Part shown: piece after piece, positions 1 to 10,125 of the stretch
Numbering within the stretch: the stretch's first letter is position 1
Layout: each line of letters begins with the position of its first letter
NCBI RefSeq assembly: GCF_001544375.1
Contig: NZ_BCQJ01000005.1
Span: 167,768 to 231,767 of the forward strand
Direction: 5' to 3'
DNA: 64,000 nt
Source of the DNA: Enterococcus canis NBRC 100695
GTDB taxonomy: Bacteria; Bacillota; Bacilli; Lactobacillales; Enterococcaceae
Program-made: the position numbers and the translations under genes
The notes under the pieces: generated by a model
Databases searched by the model: none
Seen by the model: the letters and a program-made list of their open reading frames with translations, nothing else
Told to the model about the DNA's origin: nothing

Positions 1-13
1 TTTCGTTGGCTTC

Positions 14-44
14 ATTATAGCATAAAACCCTTTTCAAACGTCAA
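14..44 (-). promoter_or_regulatory. Possible promoter reading out of the window to the left
   Basis: On the minus strand there is an extended -10 (TGC-TATAAT, plus-strand positions 14-19) and a TTGACG -35 at 39-44. The spacer is 19 bases, longer than ideal, but the TG extension compensates. It would drive a gene to the left of base 1, divergent from the iron-transport operon. This is inference from sequence only. Confidence 0.4.
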
Positions 45-96
45 ATCTCAAAAAGAGATTGCATTTTCATGCGAATTCACATACACTTTAGTAAGT

Positions 97-115
97 AATA
101 ATGAAAATCATTCTC
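97..115 (+). promoter_or_regulatory. Fur-type iron box before the siderophore operon
   Basis: The 19-bp site matches 16 of 19 positions of the classical Fur consensus GATAATGATAATCATTATC; the differences I see are at positions 1, 9 and 17. A weak promoter (TTCACA at 76-81, 17-base spacer, TAATGA at 99-104) overlaps it, so a bound Fur protein would block transcription. The site lies about 20 bases before the first gene of an iron-siderophore importer, which fits iron repression. Confidence 0.8.
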
Positions 116-136
116 AATTAGAAAAGAGGAAATGAA

Positions 137-1078
137 ATGCGTCGATTTTGGCAGATAAGTCTTCTGCTAATCGTTATTCTATTATCGCTGTCTGTGGGGG
201 TCAGCGCCTTTGATCAGCATTTTTTTACATCTGCAGATCAACAATTTATTTTCTGGACGACACGAGTCCCCCGTACGTTAAGCCTATTGATTGCAGGGAG
301 TACCCTGAGTGTTTGCGGTTTGGTAATGCAACATCTGACTCAGAATAAATTTGTCTCGCCGACAACGGCAGGCACCATGGATAGTGCGCGTTTAGGCATA
401 TTATTTGTCATGATTTTCCTGCCGCAGGCGCCGCTTTTACTGCGTTCGGCAGTTGCGTTTTTATTTGCCTTTGGTGGCACACTGGTTTTTGTTCAATTGA
501 CTCGATTTTTACCAGGGAAAAATCAAATCATGGTGCCACTAGTAGGGGTCATGTTTGGTAATATCATTGGTTCGGTGGCCACGTTTTTTGCCTATCAATT
601 TCAATTAGTCCAAAATATGTCTTCTTGGCTGCAGGGAAATTTTGCAACCGTCATGCGGGGAAGTTATGAGCTATTATACATTGCAGTGCCATTATTAGTT
701 ATCTTATATTTATTTGCTCATTATTTCACCGTCGCTGGGCTGGGAGAAGAGGTAGCTCAGAATCTTGGCTTGAATTACCGCTTTGTGCAGGTGGCGGGTT
801 TAGCTTTGGTTGCTTTAGCCAGTAGTTTAGTCTTAATCATGGTGGGGACGATTCCGTTTCTAGGTGTGATTGTTCCTAATCTGGTCTCACTGCGTTATGG
901 CGATCAGATGAAAAAAACGCTGGGGATCACCGCATGGTTAGGAAGTATCTTTCTTTTGAGCTGTGATATTTTGGCGCGAATTGTCATTGCACCCTATGAA
1001 GTTCCTGTTAGTGTGATTGTGGGCATCATTGGTAGCATCTGCTTCATCACACTGCTAGTTAGGCGGCAACGAGCATGA
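137..1078 (+). CDS. Iron-siderophore ABC transporter permease (FecCD family, YclN/CeuB-like)
   Basis: This is a 313-aa polytopic inner-membrane protein of the FecCD/BtuC permease family. The N-terminus holds one membrane segment (about residues 5-25), then RVPRTLSLLIAG (about 43-54), the usual FecCD N-terminal motif. The GTIPFLGVIVPNLV stretch near residues 237-250 is the cytoplasmic coupling region that contacts the ATPase. It is first in a four-gene operon of permease-permease-ATPase-binding protein, the order of B. subtilis yclNOPQ and Campylobacter ceuBCDE. Ribosome site GAGGAA is 8 bases before ATG. The stop overlaps the next start (ATGA). Likely Fur-repressed. The exact siderophore (catecholate or petrobactin-like) cannot be read from sequence. 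Confidence 0.92.
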   Translation: MRRFWQISLLLIVILLSLSVGVSAFDQHFFTSADQQFIFWTTRVPRTLSLLIAGSTLSVCGLVMQHLTQNKFVSPTTAGTMDSARLGILFVMIFLPQAPLLLRSAVAFLFAFGGTLVFVQLTRFLPGKNQIMVPLVGVMFGNIIGSVATFFAYQFQLVQNMSSWLQGNFATVMRGSYELLYIAVPLLVILYLFAHYFTVAGLGEEVAQNLGLNYRFVQVAGLALVALASSLVLIMVGTIPFLGVIVPNLVSLRYGDQMKKTLGITAWLGSIFLLSCDILARIVIAPYEVPVSVIVGIIGSICFITLLVRRQRA

Positions 1079-2022
1079 AAAAATACCGTATTCTTTTACT
1101 TTTAGTGATTTTAGTTGTAGCTAGCAGTCTCCTTTTTCTAACCTACAAGACTTATGGCAACTGGGAGTTTGCCTTAAAGCTTCGCGGAATGAAGCTCGCC
1201 GCCTTTGTTTTAGTTGGCATCGTGACTAGTGTCAGCACAATTTCCTTTCAAACAGTAGCCCAGAATCATTTTCTCACTCCTAATATTTTAGGAATCGATG
1301 CCCTTTATGTCTTGATTCAAACTGCTTCTTTCTTTGTACTAGGAGGAAAAGCGATGTTGGGAAATCAAAATCTGGCGCTCTTTTTAGGCAATATTTTCCT
1401 TCTGACCTTAGCAAGTACATTTTTGATTCGCACTTTACTACGGCAGCAAAACATCTTTTTACTCCTAATGGTGGGGATGATTTTAGGAACGCTTTTCAGC
1501 AGTATCAGTACTTTTTTACAAGTCATCATGGATCCTAATGAATATGACCTATTGCAGGGAAAATTATTTGCGAGCTTTGGCAATGTGGATAGCCATTTTT
1601 TAGTAGCAGGTAGTCTTTTAGCCATTTTAGCTATCCTTTTTCTATGGAAACAAGCGCCGGCTTTAGATGTGTTGCATTTAGGCGTGGATCAAGGAATCAA
1701 TTTAGGTTTGGATGTCGCGCGACTGCGCCTTTTAACCTTGGTAGCAGTCAGTTTGTTAGTCGGTATTGCCACGGCGCTAGTCGGGCCGGTTACCTTTTTA
1801 GGCTTTATTGTGGCTAATATTAGTTACCAATTGTTTCAGACCTATGAACACCGAACTTTATTTATTGGTGGCAGTCTATTAGCGATTTTATTTTTAGTTG
1901 CTGGCCAGTTTTTAGTGGAACAAGTCTTCCAATTAAATACGACTTTAAGCGTCGTGATTGAATTTACAGGTGGACTTTACTTTATTCTTAAAATCATTCG
2001 CGAAAGGCGGTTAACAGCATGA
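1075..2022 (+). CDS. Iron-siderophore ABC transporter permease, second subunit (YclO/CeuC-like)
   Basis: A 315-aa FecCD-family membrane permease that would pair with the upstream permease to form the channel. The RGMKLAAFVLVGIV motif (about residues 36-50) corresponds to the FecCD N-terminal signature and VGPVTFLGFIVANI (about 235-248) to the coupling loop. Its start overlaps the previous stop by 4 bases and its own stop overlaps the ATPase start (ATGA), so the three genes are translationally coupled. Length and hydrophobic pattern are normal for the family. Confidence 0.92.
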   Translation: MKKYRILLLLVILVVASSLLFLTYKTYGNWEFALKLRGMKLAAFVLVGIVTSVSTISFQTVAQNHFLTPNILGIDALYVLIQTASFFVLGGKAMLGNQNLALFLGNIFLLTLASTFLIRTLLRQQNIFLLLMVGMILGTLFSSISTFLQVIMDPNEYDLLQGKLFASFGNVDSHFLVAGSLLAILAILFLWKQAPALDVLHLGVDQGINLGLDVARLRLLTLVAVSLLVGIATALVGPVTFLGFIVANISYQLFQTYEHRTLFIGGSLLAILFLVAGQFLVEQVFQLNTTLSVVIEFTGGLYFILKIIRERRLTA

Positions 2023-2777
2023 TGGAAATGAAAGCTGTAAGTAAGCATTATGGCAAAAAACAAGTAGTGTCAGGGATTGATTTGCCTATTGCCACGCAAA
2101 AATTGACGGCCTTTATTGGACCCAATGGTGCTGGCAAAAGTACCTTATTGTCCCTCATGAGTCGTTTATTGCCTCATGACGCAGGTGAAATCTACCTAGA
2201 TGGTAATGAAGTCAGAGCGTGGAAATCCAATGAATTGGCGCAAAAACTTTCCATTCTTAAACAGGCTAACGGTGTTTATTTGAAACTTACGGTGCGGGAG
2301 CTAGTGAATTTTGGTCGCTTTCCCTATTGTCACGGACGCCTGGGAGTAGAAGATGAGCAGAAGGTAGCAGAAGCGTTAGCGGCCTTAGGGCTTACAGAAT
2401 TAGCGGAAGAACCTATCGATACATTATCAGGAGGGCAGCTACAACGAGCTTATATCGCCATGATCCTCGCCCAGGATACTGAGTATATCTTGTTAGATGA
2501 GCCTTTGAATAATTTGGATATGAATTTTGCTGTACAGATGATGCAGACGTTAAGGAGTCTAGTAGATGATTATGGGAAAACCATTATTATCGTCTTGCAT
2601 GATATCAACTTTGCCGCAAGTTATGCGGATGAAGTGGTCGCTATGAAAAAAGGGCAGCTATTTGCCCACGGATCGACTGAAGAGGTCATCCAAAGCGAGG
2701 TCTTGAATGATCTCTATGAAATGGAAATTAAAATCTGCGAGATCGAGGGACGTCGATTTTGCATGTATTTTAGTTAA
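2019..2777 (+). CDS. Iron-siderophore ABC transporter ATP-binding protein (YclP/CeuD-like)
   Basis: This 252-aa protein is the cytoplasmic ATPase of the importer. Walker A is GPNGAGKST (about residues 34-42), the ABC signature is LSGGQLQRA (about 134-142), Walker B is YILLDEP (about 154-160) and the switch histidine is in VLHD (about 191-194). All residues needed for ATP hydrolysis are present. It overlaps the second permease by 4 bases and is followed 22 bases later by the binding lipoprotein. Confidence 0.94.
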   Translation: MMEMKAVSKHYGKKQVVSGIDLPIATQKLTAFIGPNGAGKSTLLSLMSRLLPHDAGEIYLDGNEVRAWKSNELAQKLSILKQANGVYLKLTVRELVNFGRFPYCHGRLGVEDEQKVAEALAALGLTELAEEPIDTLSGGQLQRAYIAMILAQDTEYILLDEPLNNLDMNFAVQMMQTLRSLVDDYGKTIIIVLHDINFAASYADEVVAMKKGQLFAHGSTEEVIQSEVLNDLYEMEIKICEIEGRRFCMYFS

Positions 2778-2799
2778 AAATTTTTTTTAGGAGGAAACA

Positions 2800-3744
2800 A
2801 TGAAGAAGTTTATCTATAGCATGATGGTGGGAGCAGCCGTGTTACTGACTGCTTGTGGCAATGGGAGTGCCAGCACCGACAGTAGTAGCAATAGCTCCAC
2901 CGAGGCAGCAACAGAAGTGACTATTCAAGACAGTGATGGCGAAGTGCCGGTTCCCAAAGACCCGCAAAAAGTGGTAGTCTTTGATAATGGCTCCTTGGAT
3001 ACCCTGGATGCTCTCGGTGTGGGGGAGCGAGTGATTGGTGCCCCAACGAAAAGCTTACCTAGTTACTTGGCAAGCTATCAAAAAGTTGAAAATGCTGGTG
3101 GTATCAAGGAACCTGATTTAGAAAAAATCAATCAGCTACAACCAGATTTGATTATCATTTCAGGACGTCAGCGAGATTTTAAAGAAGATTTGAATGCGAT
3201 TGCCCCAACGATCTTTTTAAGTGTGGACGCAAAAGATACTTGGAATTCAACTAAACAAAACATCCAGACCTTGGCGACGATTTTTGGAAAAGAAACAGTA
3301 GCAAAAGAAAAAATTGCCACACTGGATCAAGAAATCACCGCACTTCAAGCCCAAGCCAAAGATAGTGGCAAAGCCTTAGTCACATTAGTGAATGAAGGCC
3401 AGCTGTCAGCTTATGGCAAAGGTTCGCGTTTTGGCATCATTCATGATACCTTTGGATTTCCCGAGGCGGATGACAAAATCGAAGCCTCAACCCATGGTCA
3501 AAGTGTTTCTTACGAATATGTTTTAGAAAAAAATCCGGATATTTTGTTTGTTATTGACCGAACGAAAGCGATTGGTGGCGATACCAGTAAAGACGATGTC
3601 GCAGCCAATGAATTAGTCAAAGAAACAAACGCCGGCAAAAATCATAAAGTAATCCAATTGGCACCAGATATCTGGTATCTAAGCGGTGGCGGCTTGGAAT
3701 CCACTCAGAAAATGATTGAAGATGTTAAAGCAGCTTTTGAATAA
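2800..3744 (+). CDS. Siderophore-binding lipoprotein of the ABC importer (YclQ/CeuE-like)
   Basis: A 314-aa extracellular binding protein tethered by lipid. The signal peptide ends in lipobox LLTAC with the modified cysteine at residue 19, followed by a Ser/Thr/Asn-rich linker to about residue 40. The periplasmic-binding-protein type III (TroA/FepB-like) domain follows, with KVVVFDNGSLDTLDALGVG and PDLIIISGRQ typical of the two lobes. It is last in the operon with ribosome site AGGAGG and is closed by a terminator at 3759-3792. Preference for catechol-type siderophores is plausible by relation to YclQ and CeuE but not proven. Confidence 0.9.
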   Translation: MKKFIYSMMVGAAVLLTACGNGSASTDSSSNSSTEAATEVTIQDSDGEVPVPKDPQKVVVFDNGSLDTLDALGVGERVIGAPTKSLPSYLASYQKVENAGGIKEPDLEKINQLQPDLIIISGRQRDFKEDLNAIAPTIFLSVDAKDTWNSTKQNIQTLATIFGKETVAKEKIATLDQEITALQAQAKDSGKALVTLVNEGQLSAYGKGSRFGIIHDTFGFPEADDKIEASTHGQSVSYEYVLEKNPDILFVIDRTKAIGGDTSKDDVAANELVKETNAGKNHKVIQLAPDIWYLSGGGLESTQKMIEDVKAAFE

Positions 3745-3758
3745 TCGATACTATGTAG

Positions 3759-3792
3759 AGAACTCCTTAACTTAAATAAGGAGTTCTTTTTT
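3759..3792 (+). terminator. Rho-independent terminator of the siderophore operon
   Basis: A perfect 11-bp stem (AGAACTCCTTA with TAAGGAGTTCT), 7-base loop and a run of six T lie 14 bases after the stop of the binding protein. Confidence 0.9.
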
Positions 3793-3911
3793 CGTAAAGA
3801 GCTTAATAAAAGAATGTGTTGAAATGTAAAAAAATGGGTTGGAAAATCGTAACTTTTTTGGGATTTGATAAGCTATTATGAAGTTAATAAATCTAGCAGG
3901 AGTGACGATTA

Positions 3912-6230
3912 ATGCTACTAAAAAATGAAAAGATATCATTGCAGGTCGATGAGCATGGAACTGTTGAAAAACTAGTATTCAATGAAGATTCCTACAAAAT
4001 GAATTGGGTGATTGATAAAGACTACCTTAAGCAAGTGGGCTATACTTCCCAAGATAAGTTATTTGGTCATTTTGAATTGAAGTTTGAGGATAAACTTTTT
4101 CAAAGTGTCACCATGGTGCCGACTATTTTCCAACAAGAACAGAGCTGTCAGATTATTTATGAGCTCAATGGCTTAGATGTGGTCATGAACTATGATCTTT
4201 CACAACCTAATCGGCTTGTTTGGCAGATTGCGGTACATAATAAAACCAGCTTACCGATGAAACTGCAACACTTCTCTGTTTGGAGTTCATTTGCTTATAT
4301 GATGTTTCGAGATAAAAATGTGCAGCGTAATATTTTTCAATCGGCAGCGGTTTTCCCAACCATCTCCCCTGATTTTACTAAGCTTGCCGTAATGCGAAGA
4401 AGTGGCAAGGCCTCCAGTTTAGGGATATTTCAGACAAAAGGCCAAACACTTTCGCTAGGTTCTTATTGTGAATTTGAGAATAAATTTTTTGAAGCGGTTT
4501 CACCTTCGCTGGATGGTGTGATTTATCATAGTTTAGTACTTTCTGATAAGGAAAAGGCAGTCGCTGATTGGGTTTATCCTAACCAACAAATAGTGATTCC
4601 ACCAGGAAATACTGTTGAATGGGAATATGTCATAATGGAGGTTCAGGATCAGGCTGATTTTTATGAAAAGGGCAGTCAACTGGGCCATCCAGTTTATCAA
4701 TATGCTGATTTGGCGCTTGTCGATCAGCAATTTGAATTGGTCTATCAGAGCAACTCACCACTGGAAAAAGTCAATATTTATCAAGCGGGAACCTTACTGG
4801 AAAATCACAGGATTTCAATTCAAAAAAGTAAGATTCAAACTAGTTTTCAGCTTCCAGGTGAACACAAAATCGTGCTGTATTTTGAAGATGGGACGCAAGA
4901 TCAGCTTATTATCAACGTTATGAGCGAATTGAAAGAATTGATTCAAGACCGGGTGACCTACTTATGTGAACAATCCTATCAAGAATCAGCTGGTGATCAG
5001 CAAGATGTTTTTCTACCAGTTTCCAATCAAGGGGAGTCACTTGGAAAAATGTCACTAGTTTTGAAAAAAAATCTTTTGGGGCAGACAGATCAAGTACAAA
5101 TTGAAAAGGTAGAACGGAGTTTGAACCATTACGTTTTAAACAAGTGGTTTGAACAAGGTGATTTTACGAAACCAAAGAAGCTATATGGTGAATTTTATCG
5201 CGTAATGGATTTTGAATATTTAGGCCATCTATTATACCTATTAGCGCAAGTTCCTAATGACTATCTGCAATTAAATGACGCCAAGACTTACTTACTTTGG
5301 GCCGCCCAAGTTGTGGAATTGAGGATCAACCCAGATCTGCATACAGGCTTTCGCGAAAAGGAAGAGTCTGAGATGCTAGGGGTATTCTTTCTGTATATCG
5401 ATGATTTACTGGCTGAATTGGAAAGAACGTTACCAGAACATCATGCCAAGCTTTCATTGTTGTGGGAGAATAATCTGTTTAAAATTTTGGAAGAGAAGAA
5501 TGATTATGCAGCGGCAATGACGGAACATTTTTATGATAATGCTGGTTTTGGTCCAGCAGCGGCTTCTTTGGCCAATGCCCATTATACGCAAGAGTGTCGC
5601 TTATATGGTGATTTATTATTAGCAAATATTGGCTTTTCCAATGATTTTCGAATGCAAAACCCTGATCGCTGGTGGGAAGCCTTGTCGTACATGATCCATT
5701 CTTTATGGGGCGGAATCAGCGCTGCGGCTGCACTAGATGTCTTCCATGAAACCAAAGATCCACGCTATCTAGAGGCCAGTTATCGGGCTTTTATTGCCGT
5801 ACTTTATTGCTATGATACCAACGCTAGCAACACAACCAAACTAGCTAAAGGCGCAGCCGCTTCGACTTTTGCGTGCGCCAAGCCCCACTACAACCGTGAA
5901 GATTTGGCTCATGCTCGCTTTGGCCAGGAGACTTTTGCTGGTGATGGTGGTATTTTCTCGAGTATTTTTTCGGAAGAGTCGCAGCAGACCAGCGATTGGG
6001 ATATGGGGGAAGAGTTAGTTGCTTTTCTTGATCGTTTTGGGCAGGACGCCTATTGCTATGAAAGCGCTGGCCAGATAAAATGTATCAACTGCCATATTCA
6101 AACAGATAGCCAGAGCTATTTAGTCAATGATGCCCCTTATCCACGTAATCTTTATGTATTAACAAAGGGCGAACTAAAAGTGGTGGACAATTATGTACCG
6201 CTAACTCAGCTTTTTCAAGTAAACGTATAA
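3912..6230 (+). CDS. Unrecognised 772-aa protein of the arabinoside island, possibly a glycosidase
   Basis: I do not recognise this family. No signal peptide or membrane segment is visible, so it should be cytoplasmic. The first 340 residues look beta-rich. The last 350 (from about residue 420) look alpha-helical with many Trp/Tyr/His, for example DRWWEAL, MIHSLWGG and GDGGIFSSIFS, and acidic candidates such as DWDMGEE. A beta-sandwich followed by a helical barrel is a common layout in glycoside hydrolases that use an alpha/alpha6 barrel, but this is inference. It lies just before the AraC regulator and the GH51/GH127 arabinofuranosidase genes and has its own ribosome site (AGGAG, 10 bases before ATG). 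A terminator shared with the AraC gene follows. Function in arabinoside or related plant-glycan breakdown is a guess from context. Confidence 0.75.
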   Translation: MLLKNEKISLQVDEHGTVEKLVFNEDSYKMNWVIDKDYLKQVGYTSQDKLFGHFELKFEDKLFQSVTMVPTIFQQEQSCQIIYELNGLDVVMNYDLSQPNRLVWQIAVHNKTSLPMKLQHFSVWSSFAYMMFRDKNVQRNIFQSAAVFPTISPDFTKLAVMRRSGKASSLGIFQTKGQTLSLGSYCEFENKFFEAVSPSLDGVIYHSLVLSDKEKAVADWVYPNQQIVIPPGNTVEWEYVIMEVQDQADFYEKGSQLGHPVYQYADLALVDQQFELVYQSNSPLEKVNIYQAGTLLENHRISIQKSKIQTSFQLPGEHKIVLYFEDGTQDQLIINVMSELKELIQDRVTYLCEQSYQESAGDQQDVFLPVSNQGESLGKMSLVLKKNLLGQTDQVQIEKVERSLNHYVLNKWFEQGDFTKPKKLYGEFYRVMDFEYLGHLLYLLAQVPNDYLQLNDAKTYLLWAAQVVELRINPDLHTGFREKEESEMLGVFFLYIDDLLAELERTLPEHHAKLSLLWENNLFKILEEKNDYAAAMTEHFYDNAGFGPAAASLANAHYTQECRLYGDLLLANIGFSNDFRMQNPDRWWEALSYMIHSLWGGISAAAALDVFHETKDPRYLEASYRAFIAVLYCYDTNASNTTKLAKGAAASTFACAKPHYNREDLAHARFGQETFAGDGGIFSSIFSEESQQTSDWDMGEELVAFLDRFGQDAYCYESAGQIKCINCHIQTDSQSYLVNDAPYPRNLYVLTKGELKVVDNYVPLTQLFQVNV

Positions 6231-6270
6231 AAGACGAGGGAGACCAGCTATAGCTAGCCTCCCGTCTTTT
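6229..6270. terminator. Bidirectional terminator between the 772-aa gene and the AraC gene
   Basis: An imperfect stem pairs AAAAGACG-(A)-GGGAG with CTCCC-GTCTTTT around a 16-base loop. The A and T tracts on each side allow it to end transcripts from both convergent genes. Confidence 0.8.
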
Positions 6271-7138
6271 AACCAGAGTGGGATTTTCGATAGTTTAATG
6301 GAGAAACGTTGAATTTTTTCTTGAAACAAAGTGAGAAATAGGCACTACTTTGAAACCCACATTGACGAGAAACGTCAGCCATTGAAAGATTCGTCTTAAT
6401 TAGATAAGCAGCGGCTTTCTCTAAACGATAGTTCGCCAGATATTCCAGTGGTGTCAGGTTAAAAACTTGTTTCATGCAACGGATAATGTAGTTCTCGTGA
6501 AAGTGAAACTGTTGTGACAGCAGAGCGTTCGTGATGCTTTCATGATAATTCTGCTTTAAATATAGTTCGACATTTTCCGCTAATTCAATTGAGCCAGTTT
6601 TAGCATAGCTTTGTTCCTCTAAGGTTTTTAAAAGTTGGGTAAAACGTTTTTGATTGTCCCAAAAAACAATCGCCTTTTTCTCGCCTTTGGTTCCTAACAA
6701 TAGCCGATCTAATAAAGCAAAAATAAATTTAGAATCAGCTAGTTTTTGAAATTTATTGAGGTGAAGGGTGTAATCCTCATTGTGATAATGAAGTTCCGGC
6801 ATATGGACGCCGGAAGAGAGGACGATGGGATTTTCTGCTAACTGCCAATTTCCTTCGTAATAAAAGTGCAGCCAATAAAATTGCGTGTCCTCAGTACAAG
6901 GTTTTGTAGCGTAGTGGTGGTTGTGGGGATTTAAAATAAGCATTTCACCGGCTCGTACTTCGTAAGGTATAGCTTCTTCTGTTAAAAACAAGCAGCCTTT
7001 AATCACAAACAAGAGATCAAAGTAAGGCAGACCGCTTCGATTAGGATGTTGCTGACCAGCAGAATATTGGGTGATGTTTCCTTCCACAAAAGTTGGGAAG
7101 GGAGGGACAACCAGCGAGAGTATCAAATTTTTTTTCAT
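6269..7138 (-). CDS. AraC-family transcriptional regulator of the arabinoside island
   Basis: A 289-aa regulator. The N-terminal part is a cupin-like sugar-binding domain (YFDLLFVIKGCLFL, then NPHNHHYA). The C-terminal 100 residues carry the two AraC helix-turn-helix units, including SMADVSRQCGFQSSAYFSLCFKKKF and ending in SPLNYRK. A longer reading frame runs upstream to 7207, but the ATG at 7138 is preceded by GGAGG at 5 bases and begins MKKNLILS, so I choose it. It is divergent from the GH51 gene and convergent with the 772-aa gene, so it most likely senses an arabinose-containing sugar and activates the GH51-transporter-GH127 operon. Confidence 0.88.
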   Translation of the reverse strand: MKKNLILSLVVPPFPTFVEGNITQYSAGQQHPNRSGLPYFDLLFVIKGCLFLTEEAIPYEVRAGEMLILNPHNHHYATKPCTEDTQFYWLHFYYEGNWQLAENPIVLSSGVHMPELHYHNEDYTLHLNKFQKLADSKFIFALLDRLLLGTKGEKKAIVFWDNQKRFTQLLKTLEEQSYAKTGSIELAENVELYLKQNYHESITNALLSQQFHFHENYIIRCMKQVFNLTPLEYLANYRLEKAAAYLIKTNLSMADVSRQCGFQSSAYFSLCFKKKFNVSPLNYRKSHSG

Positions 7139-8769
<1,631 letters not shown>

Positions 8770-8794
8770 AAAATGATAAAGCGAGGGGTATAAA

Positions 8795-10057
8795 ATGTTC
8801 AAAAAAATCTTAACAGGTGCATTAGTAACATTAGCAAGTGTTTCTTTATTAGCTGGTTGTGGTTCGGGTTCTGGTGATAAGGCAGATTCAGGCTCTGATG
8901 GGGATAAAGTAAAAATTCGCTTTGCGTTATGGGATAAGTTCCCCCAAAACATCATCGATGAATTCAATAAAAAATATCCTAATATTGAGTTGGAAATTGT
9001 ACAAACACCTGATTCTGATTATTCACAGAAAGTTAACCAGATGTTGGTGGGTGGAACGGCGCCAGACGTCATTTTAGCCTTTGAAACAGACTTACCGAAA
9101 TTTGCAGAATCTGGTGCGGTTATTTCGTTAGAAGATTACTTAAAAGACTCAAAAGAAATTGACTCCAGCGACTTTATTCCAGCTGTGGATAAATTGAATC
9201 AAGAAACAGGCGGCAGCTATGGGTTACCTTGGTGCTACGCTTCAGAAATCCTTTTCTATAATAAAGATATGTTTGATGCAGCCGGTGTCGATTATCCTAC
9301 TGCTGACTGGACTTGGGAAGATTTTGAAAAAGCAGCTGAAAAACTGACCATCAAAGATGGCGACAAAGTGACACAATGGGGCGCTGATTCCTTGAGCTTC
9401 CGAGGCTTATGGTGGTCACTAGCAGGCCAAGGTGGCGATGATGTCGTGAAAGACGGTAAATTAGCTTTAGGTGACGGTTTACGTTCCGCGTTAGAATATC
9501 AAAACACTTTGACGAATGACCTAAAAGTAAGTCCAGAACCGTCTGCCGGAGATTCAGTTGCCGATCTATTTACTGCTGGACAAGCAGCTATGACTCGTAC
9601 TGGTAGCTGGATGACAGGCCAATACAAAGATTTGGAATTTAACTGGGATATTGAAACATTGCCAAAAGGTGAACGTGCCTACAACTCGCTTCATACAGGT
9701 TTTTACACAATCAATGCTGCTAGCAAGCATAAAGACGAAGCTTGGAAATTCATTGAATTTATGATGAGTGAAGAAGGCCAAACGCTTAACTCCCAATGGG
9801 GGAATAATCCATCAGCATTGAAGTCAATCGCCGCACAAGGTGCTTATAAGAATGAAGGTACCAATGGTCCGACTAACTGGGACGCTATTGAACGATCTGG
9901 TGAAGAAGGCGAGTTTGGTTACACCTTAGTAAACGCTGGGACAACTACGAACTTAGTCAATCAATTTGATGCCTATTTGCTAGGAACAACTAAACTTGAT
10001 GAAATCTTTGATAAGTATATTCCACAAGCAAACCAAGAAATCGAAGACAATCAGTAA
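8795..10057 (+). CDS. Sugar ABC transporter substrate-binding lipoprotein (arabino-oligosaccharide type)
   Basis: A 420-aa family-1 solute-binding protein. The signal peptide ends in LLAGC with the lipid-bearing cysteine at residue 22. The mature part carries typical features of sugar-binding proteins, for example VNQMLVGGTAPDVILAFE and GLPWCYASEILFYNKDMF. It lies 25 bases after GH51 and just before two MalF/MalG-type permeases. By relation to B. subtilis AraN and by neighbours, arabino-oligosaccharides are the probable ligand. A strong hairpin without a T run follows and could give it more mRNA than the permeases. Confidence 0.9.
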   Translation: MFKKILTGALVTLASVSLLAGCGSGSGDKADSGSDGDKVKIRFALWDKFPQNIIDEFNKKYPNIELEIVQTPDSDYSQKVNQMLVGGTAPDVILAFETDLPKFAESGAVISLEDYLKDSKEIDSSDFIPAVDKLNQETGGSYGLPWCYASEILFYNKDMFDAAGVDYPTADWTWEDFEKAAEKLTIKDGDKVTQWGADSLSFRGLWWSLAGQGGDDVVKDGKLALGDGLRSALEYQNTLTNDLKVSPEPSAGDSVADLFTAGQAAMTRTGSWMTGQYKDLEFNWDIETLPKGERAYNSLHTGFYTINAASKHKDEAWKFIEFMMSEEGQTLNSQWGNNPSALKSIAAQGAYKNEGTNGPTNWDAIERSGEEGEFGYTLVNAGTTTNLVNQFDAYLLGTTKLDEIFDKYIPQANQEIEDNQ

Positions 10058-10068
10058 ACTGTAAACTA

Positions 10069-10105
10069 TCAAGTGGGGCGGGTTTAGCCGCCTGCTCCGC
10101 CTTGA
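10069..10105 (+). other. Intercistronic hairpin after the binding-protein gene
   Basis: TCAAG pairs with CTTGA at the base and GGCGG pairs with CCGCC around a 6-base loop. No U tract follows, so it is more likely a 3'-end stabiliser or partial terminator. Such elements often raise binding-protein mRNA relative to permease mRNA. Confidence 0.6.
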
Positions 10106-10125
10106 TTTAGAAAAGGGGCGTACAT

